Position numbers and translations under genes: made by a program. Shown here one piece after another: positions 1 to 6,437 of a DNA stretch of 6,795 bases (positions are counted from its first letter, which is position 1; each line of letters starts with the position of its first letter). The stretch covers positions 1 through 6,795 of the forward strand of contig CANHOY010000092.1 in assembly GCA_947462495.1 (NCBI GenBank). Direction: 5' to 3'. The notes below the pieces were generated by a model that made no database searches, was not told where the DNA came from, and saw nothing but the letters and a program-made list of their open reading frames with translations. Source of the stretch: Bacteroidota bacterium. GTDB lineage: Bacteria; Bacteroidota; Bacteroidia; Chitinophagales; Chitinophagaceae.

Positions 1-428
1 AGTACTTTATCATTTAATAAAGTTTGAAATTTTTCCCAAGGATACCATTTTACTTTTTGCTCAAAAGACCAATGAATAACATAGGCGCTATCCTTTAAAA
101 GCGTCCATTCAAATTGAACCAAATAAGGGCTTTGCCCTGTAGCTACCCATTGATATTGTACAGAATGATTGTTCTTACTTAATAGCCTAACCGTTTGAGT
201 TCCAATATAGGCGGTATTGTTTTCCATCCTTACTTTATTTTCTTTCCAATCACTCATCCACTCCTTCCAATGATTTAAATCGGAAGTGAAATAAGCAATT
301 TTATCAGAGCTGGTATTTACTTCAATGGCTCTTGACGCAATAACGGTAGAGGGGAATAATAAAGAGATTCCTGTTACCAGTAAACTCAAAATAACCACAC
401 TAATTAATATTAATTTAATAAATCGCAT
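1..428 (-). CDS. SRPBCC/START-like domain protein with N-terminal membrane anchor (partial, C-terminus off the left edge)
   Basis: I translated this frame by hand: 142 codons are open from an ATG whose A is at 428 to the window edge, with no stop. Residues about 4-26 are a hydrophobic stretch (signal anchor or signal peptide), followed by a soluble domain. The domain begins with a segment resembling the first strand of polyketide cyclase/SRPBCC proteins (AIEVNTSSDKIAYFTSDLNHW, about residues 34-54, slightly abbreviated in meaning here to strand plus helix) and has many aromatic residues. The motif near residues 128-134 (W-Y-P-W-E-K-F) is like one I recall from Bacteroidota SRPBCC proteins. 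Such domains bind hydrophobic ligands, but no ligand or reaction can be named here. The ATG overlaps the TAA of the upstream ABC permease (TAATG), so translation is probably coupled. The family call rests on pattern recognition, so it is moderate; the reading frame itself is well supported by the overlap and by its uninterrupted length. Confidence 0.72.
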   Translation of the reverse strand, partial: MRFIKLILISVVILSLLVTGISLLFPSTVIASRAIEVNTSSDKIAYFTSDLNHWKEWMSDWKENKVRMENNTAYIGTQTVRLLSKNNHSVQYQWVATGQSPYLVQFEWTLLKDSAYVIHWSFEQKVKWYPWEKFQTLLNDKV

Positions 429-1531
429 TACTCCCATTTAAAAATTTTGAAAGCGATGGCATACACCACAACTATCCAAATGAGTAAAATAGAAATGTCG
501 GGCCAAGCAGCTAGCAAGCCTGTTCCCTCGAAAGATATATTGCGCATCGCATTGTTAAAATGCGTCAAGGGCAATATTTTACAAAAAGGCTGCATCCAAG
601 TAGGAAAATTATCGATAGAAAAAAAAGTACCTGCTAATAAAAATTGAGGCAGGGTAATGATATTGGCTAAAGGAGGAATCGTGCTTTCATTCTTCGCTAC
701 CCCACTTACAATAAAACCAAAGCCCATAAATAATATTAATGCAATAAAACTTAAAACCATAATGCTTGCAAAGGTAACCCAGCCATTGACCAAAGTAAAT
801 TTGAAAGCAAAGTGTCCAATAGCAATAATAACCACAGCGGTAATTAATTGGAACAATACCCTACTTAATGCTTCACCCAATATAATATACAGCCGACGAA
901 TGGGGGTAGCATAAAATCTTTTCAAAACCAATTGCTGCCTTAAATTAAAAAATAAAAAGGCGACACCAAAAACACCTGAGCTTAATAATGAAAACCCCAT
1001 TTGTCCTGGTAAAATAAAATCAATAGTACGGTAAACTCGTCCAGGCACTTGTTGTACCTTATTATTAACCACCGCAATCGTAGGCGTATTGGGGAATTCC
1101 GTTTGATTTATTTTGCCAATCACCGAATTTAAAATGGATTTAACCAATTGAATGTTTTGCGGGTTGGCCGCTTCAGAACTGGTTAAATTAATAATATAAG
1201 GAGCGTTGGTATTAGCCGATTTTTGAATAGAAAGCATCGCGGTGATGCGTCCTTTAGCTAATTCACTTTTAATTTTATCTGCCTCTCCATGAACGAAGCT
1301 TAGGCCTGGAATATTTTTAATAGCGTTATACAAAGCATTAGTGGTGTCCGAATTTTTGTCCATAACCACATTCACATTAATATTACTTCCACTACTCAAA
1401 AAGCCAAAAACTAAAATGAAAATTAAGGGGAAGGCAAAGCTAAAAACTACCGCAGACGGACTTCTAAACGTAGCTCTAAGGCTTGCTTTAGTAATCGCTA
1501 ATAGGGCAGTAATTTGACTGTAAGGTCGCAT
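428..1531 (-). CDS. ABC-2 type transporter permease
   Basis: This 367-residue protein has the layout of ABC-2 permeases. One membrane helix lies at about 27-46, followed by a large extracytoplasmic domain (about 47-168) with no long hydrophobic run, then five hydrophobic segments at roughly 171-196, 216-240, 253-277, 284-306 and 345-363. The family-typical segment at 170-182 (I-D-F-I-L-P-G-Q-M-G-F) enters the second helix, and K-R-F-Y-A-T-P-I at 204-211 matches the conserved cytoplasmic loop. The protein should form the membrane channel of an exporter; the substrate (drug, lipid or polysaccharide) cannot be read from the sequence. It begins 4 nt after the sppA stop and its own stop overlaps the next start, so it sits inside an operon. 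The cognate ATP-binding subunit is not next to it in the visible sequence; it may lie beyond the left edge or elsewhere in the genome. Confidence 0.9.
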   Translation of the reverse strand: MRPYSQITALLAITKASLRATFRSPSAVVFSFAFPLIFILVFGFLSSGSNINVNVVMDKNSDTTNALYNAIKNIPGLSFVHGEADKIKSELAKGRITAMLSIQKSANTNAPYIINLTSSEAANPQNIQLVKSILNSVIGKINQTEFPNTPTIAVVNNKVQQVPGRVYRTIDFILPGQMGFSLLSSGVFGVAFLFFNLRQQLVLKRFYATPIRRLYIILGEALSRVLFQLITAVVIIAIGHFAFKFTLVNGWVTFASIMVLSFIALILFMGFGFIVSGVAKNESTIPPLANIITLPQFLLAGTFFSIDNFPTWMQPFCKILPLTHFNNAMRNISFEGTGLLAAWPDISILLIWIVVVYAIAFKIFKWE

Positions 1532-1535
1532 AGCT

Positions 1536-3293
1536 TTAAGGATGATTCACTACAAAGATAGGCAATCGTGTTTGAGGTTGACCCATCATTTGTTGGATGC
1601 TTTTTACTTGTTGTAAAGTTTCCCATTGAACTACCCCAATTTCTTCTTTGATCGCTTTTACCTTAATGCTATTCTCATACCCATTAATCAATTCTTCAAT
1701 AAAAGATTTATTCTCTGGATAGGACTTAATACTATACCCTTTTAAATGTGCCATTTTAGAGGCAGAAACAATGGCGTCATTCAATGTCCCAATTTTATCT
1801 ACTAAACCAATTTTTACAGCATCTACTCCAATCCATACACGACCTTGCGCAATCGAGTCGATATAGTTCACACTCTTTTTGCGACCAATAGCTACTCTCG
1901 ATTTAAAAGATGCATATATACTATCCACACTAGATTGCATAAATCTTTTTTCGGTTGCATTTAAAGTGCGAGTGGCAGAAGGCATGTCAGCATATTGGCC
2001 AGTATTGACTCTGTCAAAAGTAATACCTAATTTATTTTTCATAAACATCTCTACATTCGGTATTACTGAAAATACACCAATGGATCCTGTGATGGTATTA
2101 GCATCCGCAAAAATAGAATCTGCACCGCATGCAATATAATAGCCGCCAGAAGCAGCATAGTCTCCCATACTAACAATGACTGGTTTTTCTTTTTTAAGCA
2201 AATCAATCTCTCTCCATATTATATCACTGGCTAAAGAACTTCCCCCTGGTGAATTAACCCTTAATACCACCGCATTGATGGAAGCATCATTTCTTAATTT
2301 TTGAAGTAATACACGATAATCATCACTCGCAATGGCCCCTTTTTGGTCTTTACCCATTTCTATATCTCCATCAGCAAAAACGACTGCGATTTTGCCACCA
2401 CCAGTCCCACGTAAAGCAACGGAAGCCGCATAATCATTGATACTTACAAATGAAATGGATTGTTCTTTTTTAATATGTACTTTTTTGGCAATTAACTTTT
2501 TAACCTGATCGTCATATAATAAACCATCTACTAAATGATATTTTAAAGCGTCATTCGCGTTTTGAATTTTACCCTCATTGGCCATTTCTTTTAAAGTAGC
2601 TATTTCTATTTTTCTTTTTTCAGCCGTGCCTTGTAAAAAACTATTGTATAGCGCATTTAACCAAATGCCTGTTTGTAATTTATTGGCTTCAGACATTTGT
2701 GCATATCTAAAAGGCTCAGTGGCGCTTTTAAATTTTCCAGCATAAAACACTTCTGGCTTAATTTCTAATTTATCTAAAAGCCCTTTTAAAAATAGCGTTT
2801 CATAAGAGAAGCCATTAAATTCTAGCCCTCCTTGTGGATGCGTATAAATTTCATCTGCCACATTTCCAATCCAATACCCTTTTTGAGTAATAGTTTCTCC
2901 ATAGGCAATAATAAATTTATTGGAAGCTTTAAAATCAATCAGGGCTTTCCTAATTTCTTCAGTGCTCGCATACCCATTCGGATTTTGTTGACACTTGATA
3001 TAAATACCCTTAATGGTTGAATCTTTTTTTGAATTTTTAATAAGGCCAATCAATTCAGACAAACTAGGCACTTTGCCTTTCTTTTTATCTAACAATTCAG
3101 AAAAAGGATCCGATTTTGTTTGCTCCAGAAAATTTTCAGACATATCTATCACTAAAACTGAATTAGTATCAATTATTTTTTGTTCTTCTTTTGAGAAACT
3201 TCCTGCAATGCCAAAAAGAATAAAAATGCCCAATAAACTAAAGATGAACAATGCCAATAAGGTGGCAAAAAAGGTTTTGAAAAAAATTTTCAT
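1536..3293 (-). CDS. sppA: signal peptide peptidase SppA, 67K type
   Basis: A 585-residue membrane-bound serine protease of the S49 family, which in characterised relatives degrades signal peptides left in the inner membrane after secretion. An N-terminal hydrophobic helix (about residues 7-31) anchors it, with the catalytic part expected outside the cytoplasmic membrane. It has the two tandem S49 domains of the long form. The N-terminal half carries the general-base lysine in the motif K-F-K-S-A-T-E-P-F (K189, aligned with K209 of E. coli). The C-terminal half carries the nucleophile in D-Y-A-A-S-G-G-Y-Y (S382, aligned with S409). The V-N-S-P-G-G-S stretch at 346-352 is the usual oxyanion-region motif. 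Both catalytic residues are present and the length is near the family norm, so the enzyme looks intact. The ATG at 3293 directly precedes the membrane helix. It is the first gene of a leftward run with the permease and the SRPBCC protein. Confidence 0.96.
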   Translation of the reverse strand: MKIFFKTFFATLLALFIFSLLGIFILFGIAGSFSKEEQKIIDTNSVLVIDMSENFLEQTKSDPFSELLDKKKGKVPSLSELIGLIKNSKKDSTIKGIYIKCQQNPNGYASTEEIRKALIDFKASNKFIIAYGETITQKGYWIGNVADEIYTHPQGGLEFNGFSYETLFLKGLLDKLEIKPEVFYAGKFKSATEPFRYAQMSEANKLQTGIWLNALYNSFLQGTAEKRKIEIATLKEMANEGKIQNANDALKYHLVDGLLYDDQVKKLIAKKVHIKKEQSISFVSINDYAASVALRGTGGGKIAVVFADGDIEMGKDQKGAIASDDYRVLLQKLRNDASINAVVLRVNSPGGSSLASDIIWREIDLLKKEKPVIVSMGDYAASGGYYIACGADSIFADANTITGSIGVFSVIPNVEMFMKNKLGITFDRVNTGQYADMPSATRTLNATEKRFMQSSVDSIYASFKSRVAIGRKKSVNYIDSIAQGRVWIGVDAVKIGLVDKIGTLNDAIVSASKMAHLKGYSIKSYPENKSFIEELINGYENSIKVKAIKEEIGVVQWETLQQVKSIQQMMGQPQTRLPIFVVNHP

Positions 3294-3322
3294 GTAGGAT
3301 AAAATTAGTTTGCTCTTTTCCC

Positions 3323-3329
3323 CAAAATA
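3323..3329 (-). promoter_or_regulatory. possible weak -7 element for sppA
   Basis: Read on the minus strand this is TATTTTG, which is TA-n-TTTG, one base shorter than the Bacteroidota consensus TAnnTTTG. It lies 30 nt upstream of the sppA start. No clear TTG -33 element is seen at the expected distance. It is the best candidate in the 101-bp gap between sppA and folK, but it is only an approximate match. Confidence 0.25.
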
Positions 3330-3365
3330 GAGGGTTATAAAATAGGGTAAGGCTGTAAAATTATG

Positions 3366-3373
3366 GATATTTG
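3366..3373 (+). promoter_or_regulatory. possible -7 element for folK
   Basis: GATATTTG matches TAnnTTTG at all but the first fixed position. It lies 21 nt before the ATG at 3395, a usual leader length in this phylum. No good -33 TTG is visible upstream. If it is real, transcription would start at about 3378-3381. The in-frame TTG at 3371 would then lie upstream of the transcript start, which favours the ATG at 3395 as the folK start. Confidence 0.35.
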
Positions 3374-3394
3374 AGCTACTTTCAGCATACTTCT

Positions 3395-3883
3395 ATGAAC
3401 AAAGCATACCTATTGATAGGCGGTAATATGGGCGACCGATTGGCAAACTTACAAGAAGCCATAATTAAAATTGGTGCGCATGCCGGAACTATAGAAAAAG
3501 TTTCTTCCATATATGAAACAGCCGCTTGGGGCAATACCCAACAGGAAGCTTTTTTGAATCAAGCTTTACTTATTGAAACAACACATTCAGCCAGCCAGCT
3601 GTTGTCTATTTTATTGGAAATTGAAAATAAACTAGGTAGAATAAGAGCCATTCCCATGGGACCAAGAACCATTGATATTGACATCATTTATTTTAATGAT
3701 GATATTATTAAGATCAACGATTTAATCATCCCCCATCCTAGCATGTTTAAAAGAAACTTTGTATTAATTCCACTAGTAGAAATTGCCCCGAACTACGTAC
3801 ACCCCATTTTAAATAAAAGTAATTCTGCTTTACTATCTGCATGCGCAGATGACTGCCTTGTGCATAAAAAAATTAATTTTTAA
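3395..3883 (+). CDS. folK: 2-amino-4-hydroxy-6-hydroxymethyldihydropteridine diphosphokinase (HPPK)
   Basis: FolK transfers pyrophosphate from ATP to 6-hydroxymethyl-7,8-dihydropterin, the step before dihydropteroate synthase in folate synthesis, in the cytoplasm. Starting at the ATG at 3395 the protein is 162 residues, close to the E. coli length. Visible family landmarks are L-I-G-G-N-M-G-D-R (6-14), Y-E-T-A-A-W-G (40-46) and F-L-N-Q-A (53-57). Residues equivalent to the E. coli active site are E77, R82, R84, R91, the metal-binding pair D94 and D96, and H114 in the P-H-P motif. All expected catalytic residues are present. The frame is open further upstream to a TTG at 3371, which would add eight residues (MSYFQHTS). 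I prefer the ATG because the protein then begins right at the first beta strand, as in relatives. It is divergent from sppA and is followed by a deoxynucleoside kinase gene in the same reading frame. Confidence 0.95.
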   Translation: MNKAYLLIGGNMGDRLANLQEAIIKIGAHAGTIEKVSSIYETAAWGNTQQEAFLNQALLIETTHSASQLLSILLEIENKLGRIRAIPMGPRTIDIDIIYFNDDIIKINDLIIPHPSMFKRNFVLIPLVEIAPNYVHPILNKSNSALLSACADDCLVHKKINF

Positions 3884-3896
3884 GCGCGCCCCTGCC

Positions 3897-3904
3897 TATA
3901 TTTG
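3897..3904 (+). promoter_or_regulatory. TAnnTTTG promoter for the deoxynucleoside kinase-MFS unit
   Basis: TATATTTG is a perfect match to the Bacteroidota -7 consensus. It begins 13 nt after the folK stop codon and ends 21 nt before the kinase ATG. The -33 region (about 3873-3881) is T-rich, ending in five Ts, but lacks a clean TTG. If it is active, the kinase and the MFS gene can be transcribed independently of folK. No hairpin terminator is seen between folK and this element, so read-through from folK is also possible. Confidence 0.55.
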
Positions 3905-3925
3905 AAACGTAGTACGAATTAACCT

Positions 3926-4558
3926 ATGAAGTATCATTACATCGCAATTGAAGGAAATATTGGAGCCGGAAAAACAACCCTATCACAACTTTTGTCAAAA
4001 CATTATAATGCAAAATTAGTTTTAGAAGAGTTTGCTGATAATCCATTCCTAACTAAGTTTTATGAAAATCCAAAACAATACGCTTTTCCTTTAGAATTAT
4101 TTTTTTTAGCAGAACGATTTAAGCAACAACAAGAACTCATAAAAAACAATGACTTATTTCAAGAAGTTACCATTTCTGATTATTTATTTACAAAGTGTTT
4201 ATTGTTTGCAAAAGTTAATTTACCTGAAGAAGAATTTAGATTGTATCAAAAAATGTTTGACGTTTTTTTTCAACAACTCACTCCGCCCGATATTTTAATT
4301 TATTTACACGCTCCTGTAAACAAATTACAAACCAATATCAAAAAAAGGAATCGAAAATTTGAACAATCCATTCCCGATGAATACTTATTCAAAATTCAAG
4401 AAACCTATACCAGTTATATTAAGCAGCACCATATTAAGACTATTTTTATTGATGCTAGTAATGCCGATTTTTTATACAATGAAGCGCATTTTAAGGTGAT
4501 TACTGATGCTTTAGAAAAAGAAATAGAAGAAGGGCAACATTATTACAGTTTGCCTTAA
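3926..4558 (+). CDS. deoxynucleoside kinase (dNK family)
   Basis: A 210-residue cytoplasmic kinase that should phosphorylate a deoxynucleoside to its 5'-monophosphate in nucleotide salvage. The P-loop G-N-I-G-A-G-K-T-T is at residues 10-18. E34/E35 follow the second strand, where dNK enzymes carry the catalytic acid or base. The substrate-pocket segment D-N-P-F-L..F-Y (38-46) and the E-L-F-F-L-A-E-R-F run (57-65) are typical of the dAK/dGK-like bacterial branch. T-I-S-D-Y-L-F at 82-88 occupies the place of the DRS/ERS motif, with D85 kept. The arginine-rich lid is K-K-R-N-R-K-F-E (139-146). Purine-deoxynucleoside preference is an inference from resemblance only; substrate cannot be fixed from sequence. 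It has its own TAnnTTTG promoter and precedes the MFS gene by 9 nt. The ATG directly precedes the first beta strand, so the start is secure. Confidence 0.92.
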   Translation: MKYHYIAIEGNIGAGKTTLSQLLSKHYNAKLVLEEFADNPFLTKFYENPKQYAFPLELFFLAERFKQQQELIKNNDLFQEVTISDYLFTKCLLFAKVNLPEEEFRLYQKMFDVFFQQLTPPDILIYLHAPVNKLQTNIKKRNRKFEQSIPDEYLFKIQETYTSYIKQHHIKTIFIDASNADFLYNEAHFKVITDALEKEIEEGQHYYSLP

Positions 4559-4567
4559 CTTTAAACA

Positions 4568-5842
4568 ATGGATAGTACCGCTCCAATAAAGCAAGACCCT
4601 TTTGCATCCCTAAAAATTAAAGAATTTAGAAATTTGATGTTGGGCCGATTCCTATTTATAATGGGCCTTAGAATGATGGGCACTTTAGTAGGTTGGTGGA
4701 TTTATGAATTAACCAATGCCCCCTTTGCCATAGGATTAATTGGACTTGCCGAAGTTATCCCCGCTGTTTCCCTTGCCTTGTATGCAGGACACGTGATTGA
4801 TATAAGTGAGAAAAGAAAACTACTCCTTAGAGGGGTGAGTTTGTATTGGGTTTGTGCCATCGTATTATTAGGATTATCTATTTATAATGATAAAACAGAT
4901 ATGGCCAATAACCTTCAAGCACATCGTTCACTCTTTGTTGCAATAGGTATTTACTTTCTTGTTTTTTGCACAGGCATTATAAGATCCTTCACAGGGCCTT
5001 GCTTTGGTACCATTGTTGGAAATATCATGCCAAAAGATTTATTACAAAATGCCACTACTTGGAGCCAAGGTATTTGGTTAACTGCCTCCATATTAGGGCA
5101 TGCCATTGTCGGCTTTATCATTGCAGGCTTTGGTCATTCTGGTGCATTAATTAGTGTCGTATCTCTTGTTTCAGTTGGATATTTATTTATTGCTAAAATA
5201 AAACCAATACCGCCTCATGTAGATTTAGTGGTCAATCAAAAAACACTAGAGAGTGTGAAAGAAGGTTTACGTTTTGTTTTTACAACCAAAGAAGTATTCG
5301 GTGCACTATCACTAGATTTGTTTGCGGTATTATTTGGAGGCGCAGTAGCGATGATTCCCGTATACGCAGTGGATATTTTAAAAGTGGGACCCATTGGCTT
5401 TGGTTGGTTGAATGCCGCGTCTGACATCGGCGCAATTTTAATTATTTTTATCATTACTTTATTTCCAGTACATAAGGCACAAGGAAAAAAATTACTGATC
5501 GCCGTGGGCGGATTTGGATTATGCATTATCGTATTTGCTTTATCAAAATTATTCTGGCTTTCCTTCGCTGCTTTATTAGTAAGTGGAATACTAGATGGAT
5601 TTAGTATGATTGTAAGAGGTACCATTGTTCAATTAAAAACCCCCGATCATATGCGCGGCAGGGTCATGAGTGTGAATTCTATGTTTATCAATAGTAGCAA
5701 TGAATTCGGTCAATTTGAAAGTGGTGTAGCGGCCAAATTATTAGGGGTGATTCCTTCGGTTGTTTTTGGCGGGGCCATGACATTAATCGTGGTGTTGACC
5801 ACTTGGTTTAAAGCTCCTTCTTTAAGAAAAATGGAATACTAA
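4568..5842 (+). CDS. MFS transporter, EntS/MFS_3-like
   Basis: A 424-residue integral membrane protein of the major facilitator superfamily with about 10-12 hydrophobic segments spread over residues 22-410. The loop after the second helix has a motif-A-like sequence, G-H-V-I-D-I-S-E-K-R-K (74-84). The central cytoplasmic linker (about 210-240) contains the E-S-V-K-E-G-L-R-F-V segment usual in the EntS/MFS_3 branch. The stretch near 359-382 (D-H-M-R-G-R-V-M-S-V-N, then N-S-S-N-E-F-G-Q) is a strong hallmark of the same branch, which includes the enterobactin exporter EntS and many uncharacterised efflux proteins. Substrate is unknown; nothing nearby suggests siderophore synthesis. It starts 9 nt after the kinase stop, so the two are probably one transcript. 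Its stop codon overlaps the stop of the convergent cysteine-cluster gene. Confidence 0.92.
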   Translation: MDSTAPIKQDPFASLKIKEFRNLMLGRFLFIMGLRMMGTLVGWWIYELTNAPFAIGLIGLAEVIPAVSLALYAGHVIDISEKRKLLLRGVSLYWVCAIVLLGLSIYNDKTDMANNLQAHRSLFVAIGIYFLVFCTGIIRSFTGPCFGTIVGNIMPKDLLQNATTWSQGIWLTASILGHAIVGFIIAGFGHSGALISVVSLVSVGYLFIAKIKPIPPHVDLVVNQKTLESVKEGLRFVFTTKEVFGALSLDLFAVLFGGAVAMIPVYAVDILKVGPIGFGWLNAASDIGAILIIFIITLFPVHKAQGKKLLIAVGGFGLCIIVFALSKLFWLSFAALLVSGILDGFSMIVRGTIVQLKTPDHMRGRVMSVNSMFINSSNEFGQFESGVAAKLLGVIPSVVFGGAMTLIVVLTTWFKAPSLRKMEY

Positions 5843-6315
5843 GCGAGCAATCCTATCATTACATCATGCACAATTGGACAGAATTCCACATTTTTCATGG
5901 TAATGGGGATTCGTTTAAAAAAAACATCTTCGTCTGTATAGGGGAATCTTTGGCAATCGGTTGGTCGATGTTCATAGATACTGCAAGCATTGTCTGCCCC
6001 TAAAAATGGACATGGTTTAGTATTGGCTACGTAATCTCCCTCTTGATCCATGGACAAATAAGTATCGATAAAGGCGGTTTCTTTCATTCTTAAGTACTTA
6101 CTAATCCTCTTAATATCGGGCATCTTAAAACGGGGTGAATAGTTTTTACAACATCTAGCACAATCCAAGCAGTTGATTTTTTCAAAGGCTGCTTCATGTA
6201 AATCTGGCAATTGTTTTAATATCTTCCGTTTATCTACCCTTTTTAAAAAATTTTGAAATTTTTTAAGTGTCTCTGGAGCTGGTAATTCGTATAATTGTTC
6301 AATAGATAAAGCCAT
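5839..6315 (-). CDS. YkgJ-family CxxCxxCC cysteine-cluster protein
   Basis: A 158-residue soluble protein with the zinc- or iron-chelating domain known as YkgJ/CxxCxxCC (UPF0153-type). The cluster C-L-D-C-A-R-C-C covers residues 49-56 (cysteines 49, 52, 55, 56). It is followed by C-P-F-L (C102), C-S-I-Y-E-H-R-P (C111), D-C-Q-R-F-P (C121) and a late C146, giving eight cysteines placed as expected for metal or Fe-S binding. The biochemical role of the family is not established, so I give no function. About 45 charged, helical-looking residues precede the cluster. The ATG at 6315 has a perfect TAnnTTTG element only 10 nt upstream. The gene ends with TAG inside the TAA of the MFS gene on the other strand, a convergent 4-bp overlap. 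Confidence 0.93.
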   Translation of the reverse strand: MALSIEQLYELPAPETLKKFQNFLKRVDKRKILKQLPDLHEAAFEKINCLDCARCCKNYSPRFKMPDIKRISKYLRMKETAFIDTYLSMDQEGDYVANTKPCPFLGADNACSIYEHRPTDCQRFPYTDEDVFFKRIPITMKNVEFCPIVHDVMIGLLA

Positions 6316-6325
6316 AATAGTAAGC

Positions 6326-6356
6326 CAAAGATAAACTATTTAGCACTCATCCACAA
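6326..6356 (-). promoter_or_regulatory. TTG / TAnnTTTG promoter for the cysteine-cluster gene
   Basis: On the minus strand TATCTTTG (plus 6326-6333) is a perfect -7 consensus. A TTG (plus 6354-6356) lies 20 nt upstream of it, within the usual spacing for Bacteroidota -33 elements. This is the best two-part promoter in the window. The -7 element ends only 10 nt before the ATG at 6315, so the predicted leader is only a few nucleotides long. Confidence 0.65.
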
Positions 6357-6403
6357 GCTTTCCCCACCTAGAGGCTAGTTAACAAATAAGGGCTGTTTTT
6401 TTG

Positions 6404-6411
6404 TATCTTTG
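6404..6411 (+). promoter_or_regulatory. TAnnTTTG promoter for gcvP
   Basis: TATCTTTG is a perfect -7 consensus ending 26 nt before the gcvP ATG at 6438. The -33 position holds TTAAC (about 6379-6383) rather than a clean TTG. No glycine-riboswitch-like structure can fit in the predicted leader of about 20 nt, so regulation, if any, would act at initiation or elsewhere. Confidence 0.55.
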
Positions 6412-6437
6412 AATCCATTTTTTAAACCACCCTTTTT

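Noticed and set aside
447..914. Two plus-strand open frames opposite the ABC permease (447-647 and 657-914)
   Set aside because: They are antisense to a well-supported membrane protein gene, and their translations resemble no family I know.
1879..3297. Plus-strand open frames opposite sppA (1879-2139, 2832-3020, 3013-3297)
   Set aside because: They are antisense shadows of a gene with intact catalytic motifs; no promoter or family resemblance supports them.
3371..3394. TTG start giving folK eight extra residues
   Set aside because: The extension is not family-like and overlaps the candidate -7 element; the ATG at 3395 gives a normal HPPK start.
3884..3896. GC-rich patch after folK considered as a terminator hairpin
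   Set aside because: GCGCGC is only a short self-complementary run with no loop and no following T-run.
4966..5625. Open frames inside the MFS gene (4966-5154 plus, 5236-5625 minus)
   Set aside because: They are out-of-frame or antisense within a clear transporter gene and have low-complexity translations.
6389..6402. GGGCTG followed by a T-run, considered as an intrinsic terminator
   Set aside because: There is no matching upstream arm to form a stem, and the run lies just before the gcvP -7 element.
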